A program made the position numbers and the translations under genes. From Cladorhizidae sp. MBARI D1340-BT2 (lineage: Eukaryota > Porifera > Demospongiae > Poecilosclerida > Cladorhizidae): a stretch of 64,000 nt of DNA. Shown piece after piece: positions 47,903 through 60,741 of this stretch (within the stretch, counting starts at the first letter, position 1; every line of letters starts with the position of its first letter). A model generated the notes under the pieces. The model made no database searches and was not told where the DNA came from. It was given only the letters and a program-made list of their open reading frames with translations. The stretch lies in NCBI GenBank assembly GCA_028752905.1, contig JAQNBH010000013.1, positions 22,441,477 to 22,505,476 of the forward strand. The letters run 5' to 3'.

Positions 47903-50122
47903 AAGTCCATTACTGTGAAGTATGCAGAATATACGGATGTTTGGTATCAAGAGAGAGAACAGAGAGAGGCCTACCTTTAGAGCTATATATCAAGTCTATT
48001 AATTGAAGTGTAGAGAATCTATGAAGCTAACATGTTTAGCACAAGATAGAGAACACTGAGAGATACCTATCTTGCAAGTCCATTACAGTGAAGTGTGCAG
48101 AATATATGGATGTTTGGTATCAAGAGAGAGCACTTAGAGAGTCCTATCTTAATAGCTATACATCAACTCTATTCAGTGAAGTGTGGATAATCTACGAAGC
48201 TAACATGTTTACCATCAAGTAAGAGTACAATTCATAACTGCCCTAATTAACAAGACCAAAGTCCCAGATTTTGTCAACTGATAGAGAAGGCCCTTATCTG
48301 CAACATATCAACAGATTATCAATAAATGTAGTGGTTTTTCACTGGCAGGCCACCGCTTTGGCAACTGGAAAACGCCAGGAAATATCGCAAACCTTACCAT
48401 TTCAAATCACCATAACTTGCTAATACTTAGAGTACTCAAAAATTTGGCACATACAAAAGACAGATAATTAGAAGGGCTATCCGGTGATATAAAAATTATC
48501 TTTTTTGGATAAAGTTTAGAAAAGTTATGAGCTTTACGGCAAAAAAACAAGATTTTTGGGGGGGAAATGAGAAACATATAGACCAAATTAGGGCAAATAT
48601 CAAGATAGAGAACACATAATGAAACCTATCATTCGAATCATATCAAGTCCATTACAGTGAAGTGTGCAGAATATATGGATGTTTGTATCAAGAGAGAGCA
48701 CTTAGAGAGTCCTATCTTAATAGCTTTACATCAAGTCTATTCAGTGAAGTGTGGATAATCTACGAAGCTAACATGTTTAGCATCAAGTAAGAGTACAATT
48801 CATAACTGCCCTAATTAACAAGACCATGTCCCAGATTTTGTCAACTGATAGAGAAGGCCCTTATCTGCAACATGTCAACAGATTATCAATAAATGTAGTG
48901 GTTTTTCACTGGCAGGCCACCGCTTTGGCAACTGGAAAACGCCAGGAAATATCGCAAACCTTACCACTTCAAATCACCATAACTTGCTAATACTTAGAGT
49001 ACTCAAACTTTTGGCACGTACAAAAGACAGATAATTAGAAGGGCTATCCGGTGATATAAAAATTATCTTTTTTGGGTAAAGTGTAGAACAGTTATGAGCT
49101 TTACGGCAAAAAAACAAGATTTTTGGGGGGGAAATGAGAAACATATAGACCAAATTAGGGCAAATATCAAGATAGAGAACACATAATGAAACCTATCATT
49201 CGAATCATATCAAGTCCATTACAGTGAAGTATGCATAATAAATGGGTTTTTGGTATCAACAGAGAGCACAGAGAGAGACCTGTCTTAATAGCTATATATC
49301 AATGAAGTTTGGAGAATCCATGAAGCTAACATATTTAGCATCAAGAGAGAGCAGAGAGAAACCTATCTTGTGATTCTATCAAGTCCATTACTGTGAAGTA
49401 TGCAGAATATACGGATGTTTGGTATCAAGAGAGAGAACAGAGAGAGGCCTACCTTTAGAGCTATATATCAAGTCTATTAATTGAAGTGTAGAGAATCTAT
49501 GAAGCTAACATGTTTAGCACAAGATAGAGAACACTGAGAGATACCTATCTTGCAAGTCCATTACAGTGAAGTGTGCAGAATATATGGATGTTTGGTATCA
49601 AGAGAGAGCACTTAGAGAGTCCTATCTTAATAGCTATACATCAAGTCTATTCAGTGAAGTGTGGATAATCTACGAAGCTAACATGTTTAGCATCAAGTAA
49701 GAGTACAATTCATAACTGCCCTAATTAACAAGACCAAAGTCCCAGATTTTGTCAACTGATAGAGAAGGCCCTTATCTGCAACATGTCAACAGATTATCAA
49801 TAAATGTAGTGGTTTTTCACTGGCAGGCCACCGCTTTGGCAACTGGAAAACGCCAGGAAATATCGCAAACCTTACCACTTCAAATCACCATAACTTGCTA
49901 ATACTTAGAGTACTCAAACTTTTGGCACGTAGAAAAGACAGATAATTAGAAGGGCTATCCGGTGATATAAAAATTATCTTTTTTGGGTAAAGTGTAGAAC
50001 AGTTATGAGCTTTACGGGGAAAAAACAAGATTTTTTGGGGGGAAATGAGAAACATATAGACCAAATTAGGGCAAATATCAAGATAGAGAACACATAATGA
50101 AACCTATCATTCGAATCATATC

Positions 50123-53100
50123 AAGTCCATTACAGTGAAGTGTGCAGAATATATGGATGTTTGTATCAAGAGAGAGCACTTAGAGAGTCCTATCTTAATA
50201 GCTTTACATCAAGTCTATTCAGTGAAGTGTGGATAATCTACGAAGCTAACATGTTTAGCATCAAGTAAGAGTACAATTCATAACTGCCCTAATTAACAAG
50301 ACCATGTCCCAGATTTTGTCAACTGATAGAGAAGGCCCTTATCTGCAACATGTCAACAGATTATCAATAAATGTAGTGGTTTTTCACTGGCAGGCCACCG
50401 CTTTGGCAACTGGAAAACGCCAGGAAATATCGCAAACCTTACCACTTCAAATCACCATAACTTGCTAATACTTAGAGTACTCAAACTTTTGGCACGTACA
50501 AAAGACAGATAATTAGAAGGGCTATCCGGTGATATAAAAAATTATCTTTTTTGGGTAAAGTGTAGAACAGTTATGAGCTTTACGGGGAAAAAACAAGATT
50601 TTTTGGGGGAAAATGAGAAACATATAGACCAAATTAGGGCAAATATCAAGATAGAGAACACATAATGAAACCTATCATTCGAATCATATCAAGTCCATTA
50701 CAGTGAAGTGTGCAGAATATATGGATGTTTGTATCAAGAGAGAGCACTTAGAGAGTCCTATCTTAATAGCTTTACATCAAGTCTATTCAGTGAAGTGTGG
50801 ATAATCTACGAAGCTAACATGTTTAGCATCAAGTAAGAGTACAATTCATAACTGCCCTAATTAACAAGACCATGTCCCAGATTTTGTCAACTGATAGAGA
50901 AGGCCCTTATCTGCAACATGTCAACAGATTATCAATAAATGTAGTGGTTTTTCACTGGCAGGCCACCGCTTTGGCAACTGGAAAACGCCAGGAAATATCG
51001 CAAACCTTACCACTTCAAATCACCATAACTTGCTAATACTTAGAGTACTCAAACTTTTGGCACGTACAAAAGACAGATAATTAGAAGGGCTATCCGGTGA
51101 TATAAAAAATATCTTTTTTGGGTAAAGTGTAGAACAGTTATGAGCTTTACGGGGAAAAAACAAGATTTTTTGGGGGAAAATGAGAAACATATAGACCAAA
51201 TTAGGGCAAATATCAAGATAGAGAACACATAATGAAACCTATCATTCGAATCATATCAAGTCCATTACAGTGAAGTGTGCAGAATATATGGATGTTTGTA
51301 TCAAGAGAGAGCACTTAGAGAGTCCTATCTTAATAGCTTTACATCAAGTCTATTCAGTGAAGTGTGGATAATCTACGAAGCTAACATGTTTAGCATCAAG
51401 TAAGAGTACAATTCATAACTGCCCTAATTAACAAGACCATGTCCCAGATTTTGTCAACTGATAGAGAAGGCCCTTATCTGCAACATGTCAACAGATTATC
51501 AATAAATGTAGTGGTTTTTCACTGGCAGGCCACCGCTTTGGCAACTGGAAAACGCCAGGAAATATCGCAAACCTTACCACTTCAAATCACCATAACTTGC
51601 TAATACTTAGAGTACTCAAACTTTTGGCACGTACAAAAGACAGATAATTAGAAGGGCTATCCGGTGATATAAAAATTATCTTTTTTGGGTAAAGTGTAGA
51701 ACAGTTATGAGCTTTACGGCAAAAAAACAAGATTTTTTGGGGGGAAATGAGAAACATATAGACCAAATTAGGGCAAATATCAAGATAGAGAACACATAAT
51801 GAAACCTATCATTCGAATCATATCAAGTCCATTACAGTGAAGTGTGCAGAATATATGGATGTTTGTATCAAGAGAGAGCACTTAGAGAGTCCTATCTTAA
51901 TAGCTTTACATCAAGTCTATTCAGTGAAGTGTGGATAATCTACGAAGCTAACATGTTTAGCATCAAGTAAGAGTACAATTCATAACTGCCCTAATTAACA
52001 AGACCATGTCCCAGATTTTGTCAACTGATAGAGAAGGCCCTTATCTGCAACATGTCAACAGATTATCAATAAATGTAGTGGTTTTTCACTGGCAGGCCAC
52101 CGCTTTGGCAACTGGAAAACGCCAGGAAATATCGCAAACCTTACCACTTCAAATCACCATAACTTGCTAATACTTAGAGTACTCAAACTTTTGGCACGTA
52201 CAAAAGACAGATAATTAGAAGGGCTATCCGGTGATATAAAAATTATCTTTTTTGGGTAAAGTGTAGAACAGTTATGAGCTTTACGGCAAAAAAACAAGAT
52301 TTTTTGGGGGGAAATGAGAAACATATAGACCAAATTAGGGCAAATATCAAGATAGAGAACACATAATGAAACCTATCATTCGAATCATATCAAGTCCATT
52401 ACAGTGAAGTGTGCAGAATATATGGATGTTTGTATCAAGAGAGAGCACTTAGAGAGTCCTATCTTAATAGCTTTACATCAAGTCTATTCAGTGAAGTGTG
52501 GATAATCTACGAAGCTAACATGTTTAGCATCAAGTAAGAGTACAATTCATAACTGCCCTAATTAACAAGACCATGTCCCAGATTTTGTCAACTGATAGAG
52601 AAGGCCCTTATCTGCAACATGTCAACAGATTATCAATAAATGTAGTGGTTTTTCACTGGCAGGCCACCGCTTTGGCAACTGGAAAATGCCAGGAAATATC
52701 GCAAACCTTACCACTTCAAATCACCATAACTTGCTAATACTTAGAGTACTCAAACTTTTGGCACGTACAAAAGACAGATAATTAGAAGGGCTATCCGGTG
52801 ATATAAAAATTATCTTTTTTGGGTAAAGTGTAGAACAGTTATGAGCTTTACGGCAAAAAAACAAGATTTTTTGGGGGGAAATGAGAAACATATAGACAAA
52901 ATTAGGGCAAATATCAAGATAGAGAACACATAATGAAACCTATCATTCGAATCATATCAAGTCCATTACAGTGAAGTGTGCAGAATATATGGATGTTTGT
53001 ATCAAGAGAGAGCACTTAGAGAGTCCTATCTTAATAGCTTTACATCAAGTCTATTCAGTGAAGTGTGGATAATCTACGAAGCTAACATGTTTAGCATCAA

Positions 53101-53525
53101 GTAAGAGTACAATTCATAACTGCCCTAATTAACAAGACCATGTCCCAGATTTTGTCAACTGATAGAGAAGGCCCTTATCTGCAACATGTCAACAGATTAT
53201 CAATAAATGTAGTGGTTTTTCACTGGCAGGCCACCGCTTTGGCAACTGGAAAACGCCAGGAAATATCGCAAACCTTACCACTTCAAATCACCATAACTTG
53301 CTAATACTTAGAGTACTCAAACTTTTGGCACGTACAAAAGACAGATAATTAGAAGGGCTATCCGGTGATATAAAAATTATCTTTTTTGGGTAAAGTGTAG
53401 AACAGTTATGAGCTTTACGGCAAAAAAACAAGATTTTTGGGGGGGAAATGAGAAACATATAGACCAAATTAGGGCAAATATCAAGATAGAGAACACATAA
53501 TGAAACCTATCATTCGAATCATATC
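50123..53525. repeat. Six consecutive LB units
   Basis: LB starts at 50123, 50691, 51258, 51825, 52392 and 52959, spaced 567 bp (568 for the first, which has one extra A in GATATAAAAAATTATC). C, D and LA are missing, so LB has been amplified alone. The first two carry ACGGGGAAAA at the poly-A site, a feature otherwise typical of one LA subtype. The rest carry ACGGCAAAA. Confidence 0.92.
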
Positions 53526-53867
53526 AAGTCCATTACAGTGAAGTATGCATAATAAATGGGTTTTTGGTATCAACAGAGAGCACAGAGAGAGACCTGTCTT
53601 AATAGCTATATATCAATGAAGTTTGGAGAATCCATGAAGCTAACATATTTAGCATCAAGAGAGAGCAGAGAGAAACCTATCTTGTGATTCTATCAAGTCC
53701 ATTACTGTGAAGTATGCAGAATATACGGATGTTTGGTATCAAGAGAGAGAACAGAGAGAGGCCTACCTTTAGAGCTATATATCAAGTCTATTAATTGAAG
53801 TGTAGAGAATCTATGAAGCTAACATGTTTAGCACAAGATAGAGAACACTGAGAGATACCTATCTTGC

Positions 53868-54435
53868 AAGTCCATTACAGTGAAGTGTGCAGAATATATG
53901 GATGTTTGGTATCAAGAGAGAGCACTTAGAGAGTCCTATCTTAATAGCTATACATCAAGTCTATTCAGTGAAGTGTGGATAATCTACGAAGCTAACATGT
54001 TTAGCATCAAGTAAGAGTACAATTCATAACTGCCCTAATTAACAAGACCATGTCCCAGATTTTGTCAACTGATAGAGAAGGCCCTTATCTGCAACATGTC
54101 AACAGATTATCAATAAATGTAGTGGTTTTTCACTGGCAGGCCACCGCTTTGGCAACTGGAAAACGCCAGGAAATATCGCAAACCTTACCACTTCAAATCA
54201 CCATAACTTGCTAATACTTAGAGTACTCAAACTTTTGGCACGTACAAAAGACAGATAATTAGAAGGGCTATCCGGTGATATAAAAATTATCTTTTTTGGG
54301 TAAAGTGTAGAACAGTTATGAGCTTTACGGCAAAAAAACAAGATTTTTGGGGGGGAAATGAGAAACATATAGACCAAATTAGGGCAAATATCAAGATAGA
54401 GAACACATAATGAAACCTATCATTCGAATCATATC
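53868..54435. repeat. LA/LB hybrid long unit, 568 bp
   Basis: It begins as LA (TTTGGTATCAAG, AGCTATACATC) but reads ACCATGTCCC as LB from about 54047 onward. The switch lies between about 53950 and 54047. It is followed directly by C, so one crossover fused an LA head to an LB tail and removed one unit. Confidence 0.88.
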
Positions 54436-57400
54436 AAGTCCATTACAGTGAAGTATGCATAATAAATGGGTTTTTGGTATCAACAGAGAGCACAGAGAGA
54501 GACCTGTCTTAATAGCTATATATCAATGAAGTTTGGAGAATCCATGAAGCTAACATATTTAGCATCAAGAGAGAGCAGAGAGAAACCTATCTTGTGATTC
54601 TATCAAGTCCATTACTGTGAAGTATGCAGAATATACGGATGTTTGGTATCAAGAGAGAGAACAGAGAGAGGCCTACCTTTAGAGCTATATATCAAGTCTA
54701 TTAATTGAAGTGTAGAGAATCTATGAAGCTAACATGTTTAGCACAAGATAGAGAACACTGAGAGATACCTATCTTGCAAGTCCATTACAGTGAAGTGTGC
54801 AGAATATATGGATGTTTGGTATCAAGAGAGAGCACTTAGAGAGTCCTATCTTAATAGCTATACATCAAGTCTATTCAGTGAAGTGTGGATAATCTACGAA
54901 GCTAACATGTTTAGCATCAAGTAAGAGTACAATTCATAACTGCCCTAATTAACAAGACCAAAGTCCCAGATTTTGTCAACTGATAGAGAAGGCCCTTATC
55001 TGCAACATGTCAACAGATTATCAATAAATGTAGTGGTTTTTCACTGGCAGGCCACCGCTTTGGCAACTGGAAAACGCCAGGAAATATCGCAAACCTTACC
55101 ACTTCAAATCACCATAACTTGCTAATACTTAGAGTACTCAAACTTTTGGCACATAGAAAAGACAGATAATTAGAAGGGCTATCCGGTGATATAAAAATTA
55201 TCTTTTTTGGGTAAAGTGTAGAACAGTTATGAGCTTTACGGGGGGAAAACAAGATTTTTTGGGGGAAAATGAGAAACATATAGACCAAATTAGGGCAAAT
55301 ATCAAGATAGAGAACACATAATGAAACCTATCATTCGAATCATATCAAGTCCATTACAGTGAAGTGTGCAGAATATATGGATGTTTGTATCAAGAGAGAG
55401 CACTTAGAGAGTCCTATCTTAATAGCTTTACATCAAGTCTATTCAGTGAAGTGTGGATAATCTACGAAGCTAACATGTTTAGCATCAAGTAAGAGTACAA
55501 TTCATAACTGCCCTAATTAACAAGACCATGTCCCAGATTTTGTCAACTGATAGAGAAGGCCCTTATCTGCAACATGTCAACAGATTATCAATAAATGTAG
55601 TGGTTTTTCACTGGCAGGCCACCGCTTTGGCAACTGGAAAACGCCAGGAAATATCGCAAACCTTACCACTTCAAATCACCATAACTTGCTAATACTTAGA
55701 GTACTCAAACTTTTGGCACGTACAAAAGACAGATAATTAGAAGGGCTATCCGGTGATATAAAAATTATCTTTTTTGGGTAAAGTGTAGAACAGTTATGAG
55801 CTTTACGGCAAAAAAACAAGATTTTTGGGGGGAAAATGAGAAACATATAGACCAAATTAGGGCAAATATCAAGATAGAGAACACATAATGAAACCTATCA
55901 TTCGAATCATATCAAGTCCATTACAGTGAAGTTTGCAGAATATAATGGATGTTTGATATCAACAGAGAGCACAGGGAGAGACCAATCTTAATAGCTATAT
56001 ATAAATGAAGTTTGGAGAATCCATGAAGCTAACATATTTAGCATCAAGAGAGAGCAGAGAGAAACCTATCTTGTGATTCTATCAAGTCCATTACTGTGAA
56101 GTATGCAGAATATACGGATGTTTGGTATCAAGAGAGAGAACAGAGAGAGGCCTACCTTTAGAGCTATATATCAAGTCTATTAATTGAAGTGTAGAGAATC
56201 TATGAAGCTAACATGTTTAGCACAAGATAGAGAACACTGAGAGATACCTATCTTGCAAGTCCATTACAGTGAAGTGTGCAGAATATATGGATGTTTGGTA
56301 TCAAGAGAGAGCACTTAGAGAGTCCTATCTTAATAGCTATACATCAACTCTATTCAGTGAAGTGTGGATAATCTACGAAGCTAACATGTTTACCATCAAG
56401 TAAGAGTACAATTCATAACTGCCCTAATTAACAAGACCAAAGTCCCAGATTTTGTCAACTGATAGAGAAGGCCCTTATCTGCAACATATCAACAGATTAT
56501 CAATAAATGTAGTGGTTTTTCACTGGCAGGCCACCGCTTTGGCAACTGGAAAACGCCAGGAAATATCGCAAACCTTACCATTTCAAATCACCATAACTTG
56601 CTAATACTTAGAGTACTCAAAAATTTGGCACATACAAAAGACAGATAATTAGAAGGGCTATCCGGTGATATAAAAATTATCTTTTTTGGATAAAGTTTAG
56701 AAAAGTTATGAGCTTTACGGCAAAAAAACAAGATTTTTGGGGGGGAAATGAGAAACATATAGACCAAATTAGGGCAAATATCAAGATAGAGAACACATAA
56801 TGAAACCTATCATTCGAATCATATCAAGTCCATTACAGTGAAGTGTGCAGAATATATGGATGTTTGTATCAAGAGAGAGCACTTAGAGAGTCCTATATTA
56901 ATAGCTTTACATCAAGTCTATTCAGTGAAGTGTGGATAATCTACGAAGCTAACATGTTTAGCATCAAGTAAGAGTACAATTCATAACTGCCCTAATTAAC
57001 AAGACCATGTCCCAGATTTTGTCAACTGATAGAGAAGGCCCTTATCTGCAACATGTCAACAGATTATCAATAAATGTAGTGGTTTTTCACTGGCAGGCCA
57101 CCGCTTTGGCAACTGGAAAACGCCAGGAAATATCGCAAACCTTACCACTTCAAATCACCATAACTTGCTAATACTTAGAGTATTCAAACTTTTGGCACGT
57201 ACAAAAGACAGATAATTAGAAGGGCTATCCGGTGATATAAAAATTATCTTTTTTGGGTAAAGTGTAGAACAGTTATGAGCTTTACGGCAAAAAAACAAGA
57301 TTTTTGGGGGGGAAATGAGAAACATATAGACCAAATTAGGGCAAATATCAAGATAGAGAACACATAATGAAACCTATCATTCGAATCATATCAAGTCCAT

Positions 57401-57561
57401 TACAGTGAAGTATGCATAATAAATGGGTTTTTGGTATCAACAGAGAGCACAGAGAGAGACCTGTCTTAATAGCTATATATCAATGAAGTTTGGAGAATCC
57501 ATGAAGCTAACATATTTAGCATCAAGAGAGAGCAGAGAGAAACCTATCTTGTGATTCTATC
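54436..57561. repeat. 8,181-bp block, partial copy 2
   Basis: Unit starts: C 54436, D 54605, LA 54778, LB 55347, E/C hybrid 55914, D 56084, LA 56257, LB 56826, C 57393. Each is exactly 8,181 bp after its counterpart. The match is broken inside the next D (57562), which switches to LB. Confidence 0.85.
55914..56083. repeat. E/C hybrid unit, second copy
   Basis: Same hybrid as 47733-47902, including the ATATATAAATGAAG joint, 8,181 bp away. Sharing of such a rare joint shows that the two blocks descend from one duplication. Confidence 0.88.
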
Positions 57562-58129
57562 AAGTCCATTACTGTGAAGTATGCAGAATATACGGATGTT
57601 TGGTATCAAGAGAGAGCACTTAGAGAGTCCTATCTTAATAGCTTTACATCAAGTCTATTCAGTGAAGTGTGGATAATCTACGAAGCTAACATGTTTAGCA
57701 TCAAGTAAGAGTACAATTCATAACTGCCCTAATTAACAAGACCATGTCCCAGATTTTGTCAACTGATAGAGAAGGCCCTTATCTGCAACATGTCAACAGA
57801 TTATCAATAAATGTAGTGGTTTTTCACTGGCAGGCCACCGCTTTGGCAACTGGAAAACGCCAGGAAATATCGCAAACCTTACCACTTCAAATCACCATAA
57901 CTTGCTAATACTTAGAGTACTCAAACTTTTGGCACGTACAAAAGACAGATAATTAGAAGGGCTATCCGGTGATATAAAAAATATCTTTTTTGGGTAAAGT
58001 GTAGAACAGTTATGAGCTTTACGGGGAAAAAACAAGATTTTTTGGGGGAAAATGAGAAACATATAGACCAAATTAGGGCAAATATCAAGATAGAGAACAC
58101 ATAATGAAACCTATCATTCGAATCATATC
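57562..58129. repeat. D/LB hybrid unit, 568 bp
   Basis: It begins as D (TTACTGTGAAGTATGCAG, TATACGGATGTTTGG) and becomes LB after the shared ATCAAGAGAGAG near 57605-57616, continuing CACTTAGAGAG, AGCTTTACATC and ACCATGTCCC. A crossover in the GAGA-rich tract removed the rest of D and an LA. The 3' part (AAAAAATATC, ACGGGGAAAA) matches the LB units at 50691 and 60742. Confidence 0.88.
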
Positions 58130-60741
58130 AAGTCCATTACAGTGAAGTGTGCAGAATATATGGATGTTTGTATCAAGAGAGAGCACTTAGAGAGTCCTAT
58201 CTTAATAGCTTTACATCAAGTCTATTCAGTGAAGTGTGGATAATCTACGAAGCTAACATGTTTAGCATCAAGTAAGAGTACAATTCATAACTGCCCTAAT
58301 TAACAAGACCATGTCCCAGATTTTGTCAACTGATAGAGAAGGCCCTTATCTGCAACATGTCAACAGATTATCAATAAATGTAGTGGTTTTTCACTGGCAG
58401 GCCACCGCTTTGGCAACTGGAAAACGCCAGGAAATATCGCAAACCTTACCACTTCAAATCACCATAACTTGCTAATACTTAGAGTACTCAAACTTTTGGC
58501 ACGTACAAAAGACAGATAATTAGAAGGGCTATCCGGTGATATAAAAATTATCTTTTTTGGGTAAAGTGTAGAACAGTTATGAGCTTTACGGCAAAAAAAC
58601 AAGATTTTTTGGGGGAAAATGAGAAACATATAGACCAAATTAGGGCAAATATCAAGATAGAGAACACATAATGAAACCTATCATTCGAATCATATCAAGT
58701 CCATTACAGTGAAGTGTGCAGAATATATGGATGTTTATATCAAGAGAGAGCACTTAGAGAGTCCTATCTTAATAGCTTTACATCAAGTCTATTCAGTGAA
58801 GTGTGGATAATCTACGAAGCTAACATGTTTAGCATCAAGTAAGAGTACAATTCATAACTGCCCTAATTAACAAGACCATGTCCCAGATTTTGTCAACTGA
58901 TAGAGAAGGCCCTTATCTGCAACATGTCAACAGATTATCAATAAATGTAGTGGTTTTTCACTGGCAGGCCACCGCTTTGGCAACTGGAAAACGCCAGGAA
59001 ATATCGCAAACCTTACCACTTCAAATCACCATAACTTGCTAATACTTAGAGTACTCAAACTTTTGGCACGTACAAAAGACAGATAATTAGAAGGGCTATC
59101 CGGTGATATAAAAATTATCTTTTTTGGGTAAAGTGTAGAACAGTTATGAGCTTTACGGCAAAAAAACAAGATTTTTTGGGGGAAAATGAGAAACATATAG
59201 ACCAAATTAGGGCAAATATCAAGATAGAGAACACATAATGAAACCTATCATTCGAATCATATCAAGTCCATTACAGTGAAGTGTGCAGAATATATGGATG
59301 TTTGTATCAAGAGAGAGCACTTAGAGAGTCCTATCTTAATAGCTTTACATCAAGTCTATTCAGTGAAGTGTGGATAATCTACGAAGCTAACATGTTTAGC
59401 ATCAAGTAAGAGTACAATTCATAACTGCCCTAATTAACAAGACCATGTCCCAGATTTTGTCAACTGATAGAGAAGGCCCTTATCTGCAACATGTCAACAG
59501 ATTATCAATAAATGTAGTGGTTTTTCACTGGCAGGCCACCGCTTTGGCAACTGGAAAACGCCAGGAAATATCGCAAACCTTACCACTTCAAATCACCATA
59601 ACTTGCTAATACTTAGAGTACTCAAACTTTTGGCACGTACAAAAGACAGATAATTAGAAGGGCTATCCGGTGATATAAAAATTATCTTTTTTGGGTAAAG
59701 TGTAGAACAGTTATGAGCTTTACGGCAAAAAAATAAGATTTTTTGGGGGAAAATGAGAAACATATAGACCAAATTAGGGCAAATATCAAGATAGAGAACA
59801 CATAATGAAACCTATCATTCGAATCATATCAAGTCCATTACAGTGAAGTGTGCATAATAAATGGGTTTTTGGTATCAACAGAGAGCACAGAGAGAGACCT
59901 GTCTTAATAGCTATATATCAATGAAGTTTGGAGAATCCATGAAGCTAACATATTTAGCATCAAGAGAGAGCAGAGAGAAACCTATCTTGTGATTCTATCA
60001 AGTCCATTACTGTGAAGTATGCAGAATATACGGATGTTTGGTATCAAGAGAGAGAACAGAGAGAGGCCTACCTTTAGAGCTATATATCAAGTCTATTAAT
60101 TGAAGTGTAGAGAATCTATGAAGCTAACATGTTTAGCACAAGATAGAGAACACTGAGAGATACCTATCTTGCAAGTCCATTACAGTGAAGTGTGCAGAAT
60201 ATATGGATGTTTGGTATCAAGAGAGAGCACTTAGAGAGTCCTATCTTAATAGCTATACATCAAGTCTATTCAGTGAAGTGTGGATAATCTACGAAGCTAA
60301 CATGTTTAGCATCAAGTAAGAGTACAATTCATAACTGCCCTAATTAACAAGACCAAAGTCCCAGATTTTGTCAACTGATAGAGAAGGCCCTTATCTGCAA
60401 CATGTCAACAGATTATCAATAAATGTAGTGGTTTTTCACTGGCAGGCCACCGCTTTGGCAACTGGAAAACGCCAGGAAATATCGCAAACCTTACCACTTC
60501 AAATCACCATAACTTGCTAATACTTAGAGTACTCAAACTTTTTGCACGTAGAAAAGACAGATAATTAGAAGGGCTATCCGGTGATATAAAAATTATCTTT
60601 TTTGGGTAAAGTGTAGAACAGTTATGAGCTTTACGGGGAAAAAACAAGATTTTTTGGGGGAAAATGAGAAACATATAGACCAAATTAGGGCAAATATCAA
60701 GATAGAGAACACATAATGAAACCTATCATTCGAATCATATC
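57562..60741. repeat. 3,179-bp tandem block, copy 1
   Basis: Unit starts: hybrid 57562, LB 58130, LB 58697, LB 59264, C 59831, D 60000, LA 60173. From 58130 onward each unit is 3,179 bp before its counterpart in copy 2. A private GTTTATATCAAG in the LB at 58697 recurs in the LB at 61876. Confidence 0.85.

Larger units (their letters stand above)
46255..54435. repeat. 8,181-bp block, copy 1
   Basis: Unit starts: C 46255, D 46424, LA 46597, LB 47166, E/C hybrid 47733, D 47903, LA 48076, LB 48645, C 49212, D 49381, LA 49554, LB 50123, LB 50691, LB 51258, LB 51825, LB 52392, LB 52959, C 53526, D 53695, LA/LB hybrid 53868. The same order restarts at 54436 with the same E/C hybrid. Confidence 0.82.
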
